Part shown: positions 35,625-48,256 of the stretch, piece by piece
Layout of the letters: each line of letters opens with the position of its first letter
Numbering within the stretch: position 1 is the stretch's first letter
Source: Eulemur rufifrons
Taxonomy: Eukaryota; Chordata; Mammalia; Primates; Lemuridae
DNA length: 64,000 nt
Direction: 5' to 3'
Assembly: GCF_041146395.1 (NCBI RefSeq)
Contig: NC_090999.1
Location: 65,849,001 to 65,913,000, forward strand
The notes under the pieces: generated by a model
The model's input: the letters and a program-made list of their open reading frames with translations, nothing else
Told to the model about the DNA's origin: nothing
Databases searched by the model: none
Position numbers and translations under genes: made by a program

Positions 35625-36538
35625 ATATGCCCCAAACTACAATACATGCTTTATGTAACTATCTCATTTAAACTGATAAAAACTCTACGAGGTAGTTGTT
35701 ATCCCCATTTGGCAAGAAGGGAAAGCAAAGTTTAGAGTCTAACTATCCAAGCTCTCAGAATGATAATAGAACACTGATTGAAATCCACATTTGTCTATTC
35801 TACTTTCATTGCTCCCTCCACAAAGATTTTCTTATTATCTGTTACTGTAGTGCAAAGAGCACAGTAAGGGAGTGTGGAAAACTGGAGAGGTTATGCTCCA
35901 TCTGATAGGAACTGCCACCATGCAGGAACATGGGCTTCCAGGTTTTCCCATTTTTCAAGAAAATGTGGGAACCTGGATTTTAATGTTTTATGTATGTATA
36001 AGTAGATATACACATATATGTATACTTATATAATTTATATTTATAACATTTATATTTGTAAAATATAAATATATGTTTGTGTATATTTTATGTTGACAGT
36101 TACTTAAAAATATTTTGAAGTATTGGGTGGGCCAATTGAGAACACTCTGAGGAATGGCTGGATTTGACTTGTTTGTGTCCTTTGACAGTCTTTTGGATCA
36201 TGCACTAAAGGAAGCTGTGTTTCAGCTGAGCATGCTTTCCTGATCACCACCAGCCAGACTATGCTGCCTTGATTTTAATCATTTCAGGATGTCTTTTACA
36301 CGATTTCTGTCATCCATCCTATTTGCACTGGTGCTTTTTGCCCTCTCTAAAGTTGGTCTGCATTTTCTGTGTTTATTCATCTCTGACTGTATTTCATCTA
36401 GTAGAATTCTACAGTACCAAGAATTATATGGCATGCTGTAGGTTCTGGGAATAGTTTAAAGGGTTGCGGGAATGGGTGGCATAAGCCAGGCTGTAGTGGA
36501 GCCTGTGGGTGATCCTGGACCTGCCACTTATTTCATTG
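35625..36538. other. Intergenic sequence with MIR-like relic and AT-rich repeat
   Basis: Minus-orientation MIR-like stretch at about 35640-35800. A TATA/TTTATA-rich low-complexity stretch lies at 35990-36110. No exon seen. Confidence 0.5.
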
Positions 36539-36938
36539 TGTCTTAGTTTGTATTGCTATAAATATATACCTGAGGCTGGATAATTTATAAAGAAGAGAGG
36601 CTTATTTGACTCATGGTTCTCAAGCTATACAAGAAGCATGGTACTGGCATTTGCTTCTGCTGAGGGCTTCAAGCTGCTTCTACTCATGGCAGAAGGGGAA
36701 GAGGAGCTGGCGTGTGCATGGCAAGAGGGGAGGCAAGAGAGAGGAGGAAGTACCAGGCCCTTTTCAACAACCAGTTCTTAGTTCTTAGTAGGAACTAAGA
36801 GTGAGAACTCAGTTAGTCTCCCAAGAATAGCAGTGAGCCATTCATGAGGGATCCTCTCCAAACACCTTCTACCAGGTCCACATTGGAGATCAAATTTCAA
36901 CATGAGACTTGGTGGGACCAAACAAACCATATCTAAAC
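36539..36938 (-). mobile_element. MaLR-type LTR (MST/MLT1/THE1-like), diverged
   Basis: tgtcttagtttgtattgcta at the left, gaggctggataatttataaa, gcatggtactggcatttgct, and at the right acatgagacttggtggga ... accatatct. Same superfamily and orientation as the LTR at 35251 but a different subfamily. No clear target duplication. Confidence 0.75.
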
Positions 36939-36959
36939 CAAAGCATATTATTTGACTGG

Positions 36960-37094
36960 ACCAAGACAATTTATCTCGATTAGCCTCAATTTGTCATAGG
37001 TAAAGTAGAAGTGATAATAGTACCTATGACACAGGGTGAAGCATTAAGTGACTGAACATATGTAAAAGCACTCAAAACGGTCATTAGCACATAA
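36960..37094 (+). mobile_element. MIR relic (3' part)
   Basis: tagcctcaatttgtcatagg, gataatagtacctatgacac, then attaagtgactgaacatatg. This fits the MIR 3' region. Confidence 0.65.
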
Positions 37095-37230
37095 AATAGA
37101 CACCATGCCCAAACCGCATCTGGGAGATTCTGATCAAATTGATTTGCGGTGGGGCTCAGGCACCTGTATATTAAAAAAAACTCTGTAGATGACTTTAATG
37201 TACAGCTAGGATTGAGAGTCACTGGACTAG
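37095..37230 (+). mobile_element. MER5-like hAT relic
   Basis: gggagattctgatcaaattg, tggggctcaggcacctg, and gagagtcactgg at the end. Diverged MER5A/B pattern. Confidence 0.6.
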
Positions 37231-38551
37231 ATGATTCTCAAAGTCTAGCCTAATTAGCAGGGGTACAGGCTTACATGTTTATACTTCCTGCCCTTTCATT
37301 GTATATTCTATCTAGAAAATACTGTGGGAAAACAGAAGTTATTTAAGAGTTGGTGAAAGTATTACACAGTAATGGTTATGATTATTTAGTAAACACATAC
37401 TGTATATACTTTATTATGGTAAATCTTTCATGAGTCTCAGATAAGCAATTTTTAAATTGAAAATATAATAAGTTTTTAGGCTACTTCAACCCCTACAATG
37501 TAATAGGGAAATCACTGTCCTACAATATAATATGTCAAAAACAAAAACAACTGCATGATTTAGTTAACAAAGTTAGGATAGGTATGCTCATGAAGAACAG
37601 AAGAGAAAATTAATTGAGTATTTGGAGTCTGATGAGTTGTAATGAACTGGGTTATCATGTGGCGACTTAATGGTGCCATTGAATGAATTAACACTCCTTA
37701 AATGTGGGAAATTCACACTCAACTTCATCAGTCCTGTCAGTGAATTGGTGGGAGTAACCAAAAGAGCAAAGTAAATTTCTGAAAAAAATACAAGTAGTTC
37801 ATATTAAATAATGATGGGTATCAGTGGCATTAGGGCCCTATTTTGTAATGTTGCCAGTGTTCCCTATAATATTCATTGCAGACAAACTGGGAAAATACAG
37901 AGAAATAGAAAACAGAAAACTAAAGTCACCGGCAATCTCTACACCCTGAAACAACTATTGTTAAGAACTTTATATAACAATTCCTCCTAGCTACAAGTAT
38001 ATATACAAATGCATGAAATTAAAATTAGGGTCATACTACAGATAAAAATTTGCATTTATCCTATTAAACAAACTCACTGAGAGCACCTTGCAAGACAAAA
38101 TAACTTTTAAGCACTTGCCTTCTCTTTGGTTACACATGACATATGGTCAATAATAATATTATAACTTCAAGATAAAGTATGTAAGTAAAAGGAAACATTG
38201 ACACTGCCCAGGGGAGTGAAACAAGACTATGAGAGATAAATAATGTGCTATTTTTTAATATAATTTTTTCAGTCATCAAAAAATTATTTATGGGGAAGAG
38301 TTGAAACAGGCAGGGATTTAAAATTAGTTGCGGAAAAAGTACAGGATCTCAAAAATGCTTCAGAGAAAATTGGTTTAATACACTAGTGATCTTTTTGGGA
38401 GTGGTCCAATGAGTACTTATTATATGAATGAATTTAAGAAGATCTAAACATTTAAGAATATAAACATAGTCCTTAAAACCTTAAATCCTTTACTCTCTGT
38501 CTTTTAAGACTTACTGCAAAGTCTCCCTTTTTTCTGTATTTTCTAATGCAT
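37231..38551. other. Intergenic sequence, mostly unassigned
   Basis: About 37870-38060 resembles an old L1/HAL1-type relic (accctgaaacaactattgtt ... gggtcatactacagat). Nothing else recognised. Confidence 0.4.
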
Positions 38552-38560
38552 AGGAATTTT

Positions 38561-38801
38561 TTTATTTATTTATTTTTTATTTCAGCTCATTATGGGGGTA
38601 CAAAAGTTCAGGTTATATATATTGCCCATGCCTCCCCATCCCCCACAGTCAGAACTTCAAGCGTGTCCATTCCCCAGACAGTGCGCATCGGCACTCATCA
38701 AGTAGGTATACACCCATCCCTTCCCCCCAGCCCCCACCTCTGTCCGATACCCAATTGGTGTTATTCCCAAATGTGCACTCAGGGAAACCAGTTTGCTGGT
38801 G
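38561..38801 (-). mobile_element. 5'-truncated strepsirrhine L1 3' end
   Basis: T-rich start followed by attatgggggtacaaaagtt and tatatattgcccatgcctcc, the L1 3' UTR type common in strepsirrhine genomes. Only about 240 bp of 3' end are present. Flanked by aggaatttt at 38552-38560 and 38802-38810, a probable target-site duplication. Confidence 0.85.
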
Positions 38802-39119
38802 AGGAATTTTAATTTTTAAAAGGAGAAGTGTTACTGCTGATTACTTCCTTTGTGGATATTATGTAGAAAATATGGAAGTGCACTTGGGTACTACCAGGTA
38901 TAAACAGAAAGAATTGGGAGATCTGTGCTTACGCTTCTTGGTGCTGGCTTGTATTTTCCATGGTTGAAATTCTTTAAAGAGAGGGACAAACAAACCTCAA
39001 GTTGCTAAAGGATTCTTGGAGACATCTTGTAATGACACTGCTTTTGGTGCTCATTAGGGTTCACCGTTGGGCCCACAAATCTGCCAAGTACGTGCTGAAA
39101 GTTCATATTTTGATTGCCA

Positions 39120-39240
39120 GTGGCCTTTGAAGCACTGGCTACATAATTTGAGGGGCCTAGTGCAAAATGAAAATATGGACACCCTTGTTTAAAAAGCAAA
39201 AAAAAAAATCCCTTGTTTAAAAAGCAAAAAAAAAAAAATA
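39120..39240 (+). repeat. Ancient interspersed repeat fragment with a 28-bp tandem duplication
   Basis: ttgaggggcctagtgcaaaa is common to a mammalian dispersed repeat of uncertain family. It seems to resume at about 39890 (attattaagaattttaagat), so 39241-39890 would be an insertion or less conserved middle. The tail is duplicated: cccttgtttaaaaagc plus A-run at 39182-39209 and again from 39210. Confidence 0.5.
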
Positions 39241-40105
39241 AAATATAAAGCTTTTTTCATTCTTCCCCAGTCTTTTCCTCAACCCGTCATAGTGTCTTTA
39301 TTTGTTATTTAATGTTGCACATGCTTGGGCAGGGGGTTACCTGCTGGATGAATGGAAATTCACACAGGGCCTTCCTCTGTGACTAAGCACTCACACCACC
39401 CACTGACTGTTGGGCTTCCCTTCTGCCATCCACTGGACCAACACAGGTCTTGGCAGGTGATGGAGAAGGCATGTCAGGCATCTCCCTTCCTCTTGTGCCT
39501 GCCACCTTTGGAAACCCATGGTTTCTGGGGATCTCCATGCCAAATGTGCTAGGTACCTAGATCAGAGATGGATAAGAGACCCTTACCCACTAATAGCCAT
39601 GAATGTGCCATGGCACTGCCAGTCCTGAACTGGGATGACTGCCACCATGCCTCACCCTGAGATGTTTCAGGGAGCAACACAAGCTCCTACCAGGGCCAGA
39701 GGTCAGCAACAGTTGCTGGGTGACGACAGGGAGGGAGGCCTCGGGGTCCCAAAGGGCAAGGGTGCAGGGAAGCAGGCAGCTGAGAACCCATCCCAGCAAG
39801 GCAGGGGAGCAGGCAGGTGGGTGAGCTGAGGCTCCAGTCTCTCTCTGTATACTATATTGCTTCATTGGATTTCACTTACAAAACACAAACTCAAAAATAA
39901 AATTATTAAGAATTTTAAGATAGAGTATTAAATCTCATGGGGGAAATGAGTCTTCTGTGTACAGTACCCTGCATGACTGAACTGGTTGCACACCAGTGAG
40001 CATGCCCTGGGCCTCTGGAATAAACGTTCTGCCACTGAAATGAAGAAACTAGTTTTTTGTTTTGACAGAATGAGAAATACTTGAATATCACTTTTCTTTC
40101 TTGTA
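39241..40105. other. Intergenic sequence, GC-richer, unassigned
   Basis: Moderately GC-rich with overlapping ORFs on both strands (39352-39865) that lack recognisable similarity. Possibly the middle of the repeat noted at 39120. Confidence 0.4.
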
Positions 40106-40235
40106 GAGCGGTGCTTCTAAACTTTAATGTGCATATGAATCATCTGGGATCCTTGTTAAAATGCAGATTCTAATTTAGAGGTCTGAGGTAGGGCCTGAGG
40201 TTTTGCATTTCCAAGTTTCCCGCTGTTGCCAAAGC
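40106..40235 (+). mobile_element. MER5A-like relic
   Basis: gcggtgcttctaaactttaa, atgaatcatctgggatcctt, and gttaaaatgcagattc. Confidence 0.75.
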
Positions 40236-40264
40236 TGGGAGTGTTCCAAAGCTGGAACCGTTGT

Positions 40265-40650
40265 CCCCTACCCCTTTAAAAAACATATTATTTTGAAATA
40301 ATTATAGACTCACAGGAAGCTGCAAAAATCTACATAGATTCCCATGTACCCTTTGCCCAACTTCTAATGGTGACATCTTATATGTAATTCAATACAATAT
40401 ATAATACAACTGTAACACAATATCAAAACCAAAAAATTGACATTGGCCCAACACAGTTAACTAGACTACAGACCCGATTCCATTTTTACCATTTTTTTAC
40501 TTGCATTCATTTGTGTGTGTGTGGTTAAATGCAATTTTAACCCATGTATAGATTTTTTTAACTGCCACCCAATCAAGATACAGAACTGTTCTGTCACCAC
40601 AGAGAAATTCCCTTATGCTATCCCTTTATTTACAGCCCTCAAGGATGTAT
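40265..40650 (-). mobile_element. Old L1 (L1M-like) 3' UTR fragment
   Basis: Antisense wording: attatagactcacaggaagc, atatcaaaaccaaaaaattg, tttgtgtgtgtgtgg, and caagatacagaactgttctg. Confidence 0.8.
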
Positions 40651-40657
40651 ACAAGCC

Positions 40658-40840
40658 TAGGGGTTAAGCATATTACTCTTATAAGCTATGTGACCTTGGC
40701 TAAGTAACTTAACATCTCTATGTGTTTTCCTATCTGTAAATTGAAGATGATTACAGGGCCTAACTCATTGGGTTGTTGTGCAAGTAAAGTGCATAGAATA
40801 GTCCCTTGCAGAGTAGAAGTGTTCATTATCAATTAATAGT
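40658..40840 (+). mobile_element. MIR relic
   Basis: gctatgtgaccttggctaag, cttaacatctctatgtg, gggttgttgtgcaagtaaag. Clear MIR core and 3' part. Confidence 0.85.
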
Positions 40841-41044
40841 ATCATTAACATTAGGATTTGACTGGCCTTGGGTGCCTTCTACTACCAATTGTGTCAAATT
40901 TTGCTTCTTTGTATCTAAACTATTCATCTCAACAAATTTTACGTTGAATATTTACAGATTTTTAAAGATAGAGTTTCTTTCATTCAGGAATTCTGAAATA
41001 ATTGATATGTCATCTCATTTTATATTAGTAGCAGGATTACTTTT

Positions 41045-41590
41045 TAAGTTTTAAAAAATTAATTTATAAAGATAAATGCCCAAGATGTTCTTTACAACAT
41101 TATAATGACCAAAAAGAGATAAAATAATTTGGTTATTTATTTGGGAATTTGTTCAATTCTATACCATGAACATAAAAGGATGAGGCAATTCTACATATGT
41201 TGGCTAAGATGCTCAAGATGTATTAAATTAAAAATAAACAAATATTGCAAATAAAGGAAGCCAGAGACAAGAAAATACATATGGTATGACTATTTAAAAT
41301 CTAAAAACAGGCAAAGTTATAGTGCTTAGTGATATGTACTTAGGCGATAAAATTAAAAAGTAAAACAAGGAATTGATGACTCTAAAAGTCAGGGTAGTGG
41401 AGCCCTTTGTGGGGGAGGGTGGCGGGGGTAGTGATTTGGAGGAGTTATGAGGAAGGCTTCTAGAGGGCTGGCAATGCTTTACTTTTTAATCTGGATGGTG
41501 ATTGCAAGAGGGTTCACTTTGTTGTTTTGTACACTTATCTATGTGTATATTAGATGTCACAATACTATTTGAAAGCATATTTCATAACTG
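41045..41590 (+). mobile_element. Old L1M/HAL1-like 3' end
   Basis: Pattern ggaggcttctagagggctgg ... tttttaatctggatggtg ... gtacacttatctatgtgtat is typical of old L1/HAL1 3' ends. No coding capacity. Confidence 0.6.
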
Positions 41591-43109
41591 CGTTAGGCAC
41601 ATTCTATGTATATTCATAGAAAATTTCACAAAAGATCCACACACAAAGAAAGAGAAGCTTCTGGGTAACTGAACCTGTGGAGGTTCCTGCAGGGTAGAAT
41701 GCTCTGAGAGAGCATGGAAGCTCCATGCCGCTTCCCCCATACCTCGCCCCATGTATCTCATCATCTGTATCATTTGCAGTATCCTTTATAATTAACCAGT
41801 AAGTGTTTAAAAAAGGAAAGAACGAACGAACTATGGGCATTTGTTATTACCTTTGGGTTGTGGGAATGTGGGGTAGGGAAAATGTCACTTTGCATTTTAC
41901 GGTTGGCATTTTCTCCATAATCATAAGTTACTTTATTTAAAAATACCCCTCAAATATTATATGTGAATATAGATTTCTCCCTTTTCATGTGCTTCTTTTT
42001 TATTTGAATTTTCTTCATAATCACATGTTACTTTAAAAATATTCTCTCAAAATTTGCGTATGTGTTCGTGTGTATACATATTTAAGCTTGGAGAATTCTG
42101 GCATAATACTTCCACAGTGGTCACCTCTAAGGGTCCACTGGGGATAATGCATTAAGAAAGGGGAGAACTTTATATTTTATAGACTTCTGATTTGTTTGAA
42201 TATATTTTCTTTTACAGTGAACACATGCTACTTTTTAATTCATAGCATACACCAAAAGCGGTATATAACATATTTCAGCATATTTTGTTTTGTAGGCAGA
42301 TTAGATATGGAGAGATAGAAAAGGGCCACTTAAAAACATGTCAGATTTTGGGGGAAGGCTCTGTAGGAAAAGATACCCTAGAATACAAGCCTATGCCTCT
42401 GCACCAACACACACATGCCGGAGCCTCTGATAATGGGCTAATCTTATGGAATCTTTAACACTTAAGTACAGCTCCTGGCCGGGAGAAGGTATTCAAGAGT
42501 TATTTGTTGGATTTATTAGAAAACAGAACACATAGCAGTGTTTAAATGCTATTTGACCTACCACTAAACTTTCACTGCTTATTGATACTTTAGGTTTTTT
42601 GTTTGTTTGTTTTAGTAAGAGGGTTGAGAGGGGAAGAACATGATTGGTAGGATGCAAGTGGGTGATTTCTGGAAAAAATAAAGTAAAATGTTAGCCTTTT
42701 AGGTCAGTTAATATTTTTGTCTATTTTCTAGAAGTATAGGAAACTTTTCAAATTGTTAATTAACAATGATACTATATCCTAATTGTTCTATGAAGCTCAG
42801 AATAAATGACCTAAAATTCAATAAGAATGACTCAGCCAGGCAAGAAAAATTCACTCAAAAACCCAATCTATTATAGGGAAACAGCACTGGTATTAATCAA
42901 AGGTCTGATATTGAAAGCCTCTGAGAAATCTGAGTAGATTCTACACTTTGTTCTTGATAATTAAGCATTGCCAACAAATAATAATCAATAGTAATTTTTT
43001 TGTTTGTTTGTTTTGGCAGCAGAGGCAATCAAGTATAGAGACACAGAAGTGAGCTTCTTACCAAAATAGAGCTTCTTTGGGACAATGTCCATCACTGGTA
43101 TAAAATTGC
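41591..43109. other. Intergenic sequence, largely unassigned
   Basis: 42090-42250 resembles another old L1 3' end (cacagtggtcacctctaagg). T-rich (GTTT)n words occur at 42597-42612 and 43000-43012. No exon seen. Confidence 0.4.
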
Positions 43110-43640
43110 ACTGCCTCAAAACAGTAGTGACTAGCCACATGTGGCTACTAAGCACTTGAAATGTGGCTAGTCTGAATTGAGATGTCTTGTGTCAAGCACA
43201 CACCAGATTTTGAAGACCTAGCTTGAAAAATAGAATGTAAACTGTTAATATTATCAAAATATTAATAATGTTTTTTATATTGATTACATGTTGAAATGAT
43301 ATTTTGAATATATTGGGATAAAGAGTATTATTAAAAGGCTGGATGTGGTGGCTAATGCCTGTAATCCTAGCACCCTGGGAGGCCCAGGCGGGAGGATCGC
43401 TTGAGGTCAGCCTGAGCAAGAGCAAGACCCTGTCTCTAGTGGGGTGTGGTGGTACGCGCCTGTAGTCCGAGCTACTCAGGAGGCTGAGACAGGAGGATCT
43501 CTTGAGCCCAGGAGTTTGAAGTTGCAGTGAGCTAAGCTGATGCCCTGGCACTCTAGCCCAGGCAATAGAGTGAGACTCTGTCTCAAAAAAAAAAAAAAAA
43601 AAAAAAAAAGCATTATCAAAATTAATTTTATCTGTTACTT
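43110..43640. repeat. Medium-reiterated repeat with 'agccacatgtggctact' core, split by an Alu
   Basis: gactagccacatgtggctac and cacttgaaatgtggctagtc belong to a mammal-wide repeat also seen at 46125-46270. The AT-rich part runs into the Alu at 43338 and seems to continue after it (attatcaaaattaatttt). Family name not assigned. Confidence 0.55.
43338..43609 (+). mobile_element. Alu dimer with internal deletion
   Basis: Starts ggctggatgtggtggctaat; right arm gagctaagctgatgccctgg; A tail of about 25. The end of the left arm, with its usual middle A-rich linker, is shortened (gaccctgtctctagtggggt). Flanks attattaaaa and attatcaaaa suggest an imperfect target duplication. Confidence 0.94.
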
Positions 43641-45782
43641 TTTATTTTTTTAAAGTGGTTACTAAAAAAAAACTTTTTTATTTGAACCATCATCATTTTA
43701 AGAAAGTTACTAAAAAATTGAAAATTACCTACGTGGCTTACGTCTATGGCTCACTTATGTTTCTGTTAGTACTAGTAAGGAAGGTTTGGATGAGAAGCAA
43801 ACCAATAATCAGCATTTTCACCTCCTTTACTTTCCAGAAGAGGGAAAAGAATTCTAGGAAGGGAGATGTGTTGCTCAAAGGCATAAACCTGGTTAAGAAG
43901 TGAAGTGTGGAGCTCTGTTTCTGTCTCATGTTCTCTGGTTTATACAGCTGGCACCTAATGGAAAATTCGAGGCCAGAGTAACAGACTTCTTGGGATATTT
44001 GCACATTGGGCACCATGTTTCAATGATTAAAAAAAAAAATTCTAGGGATTTTTAATAAGATTGTGAGTAGATATGGGTTTGGGGACTTTAATGTTCTATT
44101 TTACATAATCCTGTGTTATTTTTAAACCTTGGATATGTATTACTATTAAAGAAAAAAAGAGGCCTGGGGGCGGAAGCAGATAGATAATATTCAAAAGAAA
44201 TGATGGCTTGAAATGCAAGTCTGGAGATAGTTGAAGTGGATTTTTCTACCATGATCTTCTTTGACAGCTGTAAACACCCTCAGCTAATTTTTTCCACTCT
44301 CTTTGGGTTTTTTACTTTTTACGTTACTAAAACAAAATCAACTGGCACAAACAAATTTTTGAATCTGCAGCTGTAGCTTGAAAAACCTGTGTTTTCCCTA
44401 CTTTTGTAAGCGGCAGGCCTGTAAGAATAATTGGTGATTTTAAGAGAATTCAAGTCCTGCCTTCCAAAGGGCACTTGCCAACAGACTAGACGTTACTATC
44501 CGAAGCTATTTGCTGCAATCATCCTGGAGAGTTTTTTGCTCATGACTTTCAGAGCTGTTACTTCAAAAGGCAGCTTCTTAGAACACAGGTTCATTCGCTT
44601 CAGAACTACGCAGTCTCCTTATAGTAGCAGCTGTGCTGAATTCCTGAATGGAGGGATGATTTCCACAGAACATTTTATAGGCACACATCATTCCTGAGGA
44701 TAATCTAAAACACAAATTATCTTTATTTTTACTCCTTTATTGTACAGGAGAAAAAATACTTAGCTAGTCTGGAGGGATAATGTTTACAGCAGCATTTTCT
44801 ATTTTTGTGGCAGTTTCTTTTAAATGCTTGCATTGACTTTCGCAACCCCCAGATCGTGTCTCCTGACAGGGACAACTGCAGGTTGGCTGTACTTAATAGG
44901 ACTCTTAGAATATGTATGGATATGGTATAAATTCTTCTGTTTAACTTTTTGTCAATATTCTTATTTTTTCTTCTTACTTCATCACTTTTAAGCCGTTTCA
45001 GCCCCACAAACAAAAAATAAGCCTGTCCTAGAGACTAATGTCATTTTCTCTAACCACTTCTGTGAGACAAGTGCAAAGGCTGGGAAGGGACTTTAAAATT
45101 TGATTTCTTAAAGAGTTACTTTTCAAATACATAGGATCTGAACCCATGTAGAAGCTGTGTAATCCAAGTCTCTTGAGTTCCAAAATCTGCTTTCATTCAT
45201 TTCACAGTTACAATCTTAAGCACCTATTATGTGCCAGAGTAGGGCTACATCCATTGTGAAAGTATCCTTGGCAGAGTGAAAAATGCTTCACAGAGGCCCA
45301 TGGACCACTCCTCAGGTCCCTTGGAGTGGCAGAAAGAGGGGATGGAGAAGCTGACAAGCCTGGGACAGCTGAATGTTCTTACCTCTAGAATAGTGAAGTG
45401 CTCTGCAGTGGCAGCCTGTGTCTGCCCTTGGCCTTCTGATTGCTGCCTGAGGCTTTAAATCCTTCAGCTGAGCCTTCCCAACCTTTGGTCCCTTGCTGAC
45501 CCCACAGCTCCAGAAAGTGGAGCACTTATCTACAACCCAATACCTGGGCCCTGGTCTTAGCTCTATCACAAACACCAGCTCTGTGACCTCACCTTAGCTG
45601 AGAGTAGCTGTTCTTGGCTTCATACTCTCATCTGCAAAACAAAGGAGTGGGACCTCTTTTTCTTTTTGTAAGCACTAAACTGTTAACCACCCTTAAGAGA
45701 GGAGGTAGTGGTAGAACTTCATCACAGCTCCCTTTGGGAAATGATTTTCCACTACTAGAGTAGGTGGCCTCAGTCACACCAG
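43641..45782. other. Intergenic sequence, nothing firm
   Basis: Mixed sequence without recognised exon or repeat, apart from a short 'cacctattatgtgcca' word near 45221 found in old mammalian repeats. Chance ORFs at 44431-44697 and 45312-45575 show no recognised similarity. Confidence 0.45.
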
Positions 45783-45919
45783 TAGTGTTGCACAGTGGGA
45801 GTTTTAGAGATACACACATGCCTGGGCTCTGCTCCAAACCAATTAAACATCCTGGGGAGTAGGATCTGGGGATGTGTATTTTTGAAAAGCACATGCACCA
45901 GTGTTGAGAACCACTGGTA
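45783..45919. mobile_element. MER5-like hAT relic
   Basis: cctgggctctgctccaaacc, ctggggatgtgtatttttg, ending gttgagaaccactgg. The last string is the MER5 terminal sequence. Confidence 0.65.
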
Positions 45920-45924
45920 GTAAA

Positions 45925-46115
45925 AGCATCAGACCTTGAATGGGACAGATGTAGGCATAACATCCAGAATTTACTACTTATTTCTTATTAATCCATGGGC
46001 TAGTCACTTAATGTCTCTGAGCCTCAGTTTCCTTATCTGTAAGATGGCGACAAAGTTGTACCTTCCATAAAGGTAGCTTTGCAGCACCTAGTAGATACTT
46101 GATGAATAGCAGTTA
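45925..46115 (+). mobile_element. MIR relic
   Basis: ctagtcacttaatgtctctg, gcctcagtttccttatctgt, aagatggcgacaaagttg. Confidence 0.85.
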
Positions 46116-46124
46116 AATAAGCAT

Positions 46125-46270
46125 ATTGCTGGTCTGTCCAATAGGATAGCCACCAGCCACATGTGACTATGTAAATTAAAATTAGATAAAGTTAAAAATT
46201 TTGTTCCCAAGTTGTGCCAGCCACATTTCAAGTGCTCAACAGCCACATGTAGCTAGTGGCTACCATACTA
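46125..46270. repeat. Medium-reiterated repeat, same family as 43110
   Basis: gtctgtccaataggatagcc, acatttcaagtgctcaacag, ccacatgtagctagtggcta. The same family as the split copy at 43110. Confidence 0.6.
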
Positions 46271-46934
46271 GGCAGAGAGACATCAGATGTTTCCTTCACT
46301 GCAGAAAGTTCTGTAGACTGAAAAGTGTTAGTCTTTAGGATCTACTTCACTATTATCCCAGTTTATGCAGAGACGATTTTACTTTTCCAGAACTCTGTTC
46401 TGGAAAATCTACTACATTATCTTCTAAACAGGAGGACTTTTGGCCTGGGCAGAGAAGTGAAGGAAATCCAGGAATCATCCCTTGTGTGGAGACTTTTTTT
46501 CCTTGTTCCTATATACCTATAAATGAATTTACTTAGAAGTAAACAAGCAAGTGGGAACATCTAATCGATTGTACAAATAATGATCTCTCCTCCCCTCCCC
46601 ACCCGACCAGTTCTGGGGCTACACTTATCATTCCATTCTGTCTGTTTGTTAAAGTAGAACATTAACTTCTTTCTGCCCTATTTGCTACTACCATAAGCAC
46701 TATACAGTGAAGCTGCCAGGGTGAGTGGGTGGGTGAGGTTGGAGAGTGGAAGAGGAAAGGGCAGAAGGTGCAAGAAGGAGCTAGCATTGGTAAGGGAAGT
46801 CACTAAATAGGTATCTGTCAGTGGGAAGAGAAAGGCCATACATAGGATGTGTTTTATGATTTTATTATCTGTAATGTTTATTTCAGATATTTTTGATAGC
46901 TCTTCTATTCTAAAAATTCTTTAGTATTTTGAAT
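46271..46934. other. Intergenic sequence, nothing recognised
   Basis: No exon or repeat recognised. Confidence 0.45.
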
Positions 46935-47190
46935 TGCCAATAGTGGGTAAGAGCATGGGCTCTGAAGTCAGATGGCCTGAGTGGAAACCACACTCTAGTA
47001 ATTTACTAGCTGAGTGACCTTGGGCAGGTTACTTAACCTTTCTAAGTCTCAGTTTCTCCTTCTGCAAAATGAGGATAAATGTTGGTCTCTACACCTTCAA
47101 TAAGATTATTGCAAGGATTAAATGACAGAATATGTGTAAAGCTCTTAGAATGGAACCTAACACCAGATAAATGCTCGATGAATTTTAAAA
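46935..47190 (+). mobile_element. MIR, nearly full length
   Basis: taagagcatgggctctgaag, agctgagtgaccttgggcag, gcaaaatgaggataaatg, gcaaggattaaatgacag, and aaatgctcgatgaa. It spans most of the MIR consensus, including the tRNA-derived head. Confidence 0.93.
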
Positions 47191-48169
47191 AATTATCTAG
47201 AAGGATATTTTATTGCCAGTAAACAATGATGTGATGCTTTCAACTTCAACAAGTATAAGATGTATATGTATATATTCCTCACAGGAGTCTTAAAGCTGTT
47301 TAAAAATGTAATCCTCTTATCCCTGTGTCATATTTTGAAGGGAGTAGGTCTGTTTCTCAAAGGACATTTATAGTTCCTATGTTACATAAATGTTCCATTT
47401 GCGCTACTGTACTTGTTTAGTTAAGCACAGGCCTAGCAGCTGGGGAAGTGTCAAAGTCTGAAGAGCAAGTGGATTGTTGATTTGAGCTACTGTGTGTTAA
47501 AAATCACTGATGTAACTAAGCAGTCTTCAAAACAAGGAAGGTGGTGGTTCTTCATGAAAAAGAGACCACAACCCACCTCTTAAATTCACTCTATATTTGT
47601 TTTGTCTTCCTGCAATGATGTTTCTGTTGGCAAAGTTACTTTATTATTTTTTTAAATCTGAAAACATGGTGTATCTTTTGGGTTTTAAATTATTTAAATG
47701 TTTCACACTTTCTTGTTTTGTTATGCAGTGTGACAGTGTGACATACCTAAAGTACTGAAAACTAATTCCCCAGTGAGTGAAAAGTGCTATCATTTATTTT
47801 TAGTAGGGAAGCTGTATTGGTTCATGTAGCTGCTTTCCCAGCTGAAATAACATAGCAGATTGGTGCTGTTTGAACACTGTTAATTGCTGAACGTTTTTAA
47901 ACTAGTCAATAGGCCTGATTAGCTGGAATCCAAACAGTAACTCAAACAGACCAGACCATTTTTGATAAGCTAAACGCTCTGTTAACCTTCAACATTCCCA
48001 TTGGATTATCTTCCAGTGGTATGAAATGTTAAGGTAAAAATGTTTTTTTTTCCTATCTAAAAAGACTTTAGGAAAAATTGTTTGGGATATTTGAAGCTAA
48101 GTTAAAGGTTATTATGTCCAGTGTATGATTTAATAAGTAAGTATCAACCATGCTGGTGAATACCATTAG
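47191..48169. other. Intergenic sequence, nothing recognised
   Basis: No exon or classifiable repeat. Confidence 0.45.
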
Positions 48170-48256
48170 CTCATGAGAAGCGAACAGTAAAGATGGACCC
48201 ATTTATAACAGAAAGTCCTGATTTAACAAGATCATGTTGTACCCTGTCATTTCTGT
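48170..48256 (+). repeat. 87-bp local duplication, probable donor copy
   Basis: ctcatgagaagcgaacagta ... accctgtcatttctgt matches 48920-49006 with six mismatches and no indel. Confidence 0.93.
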
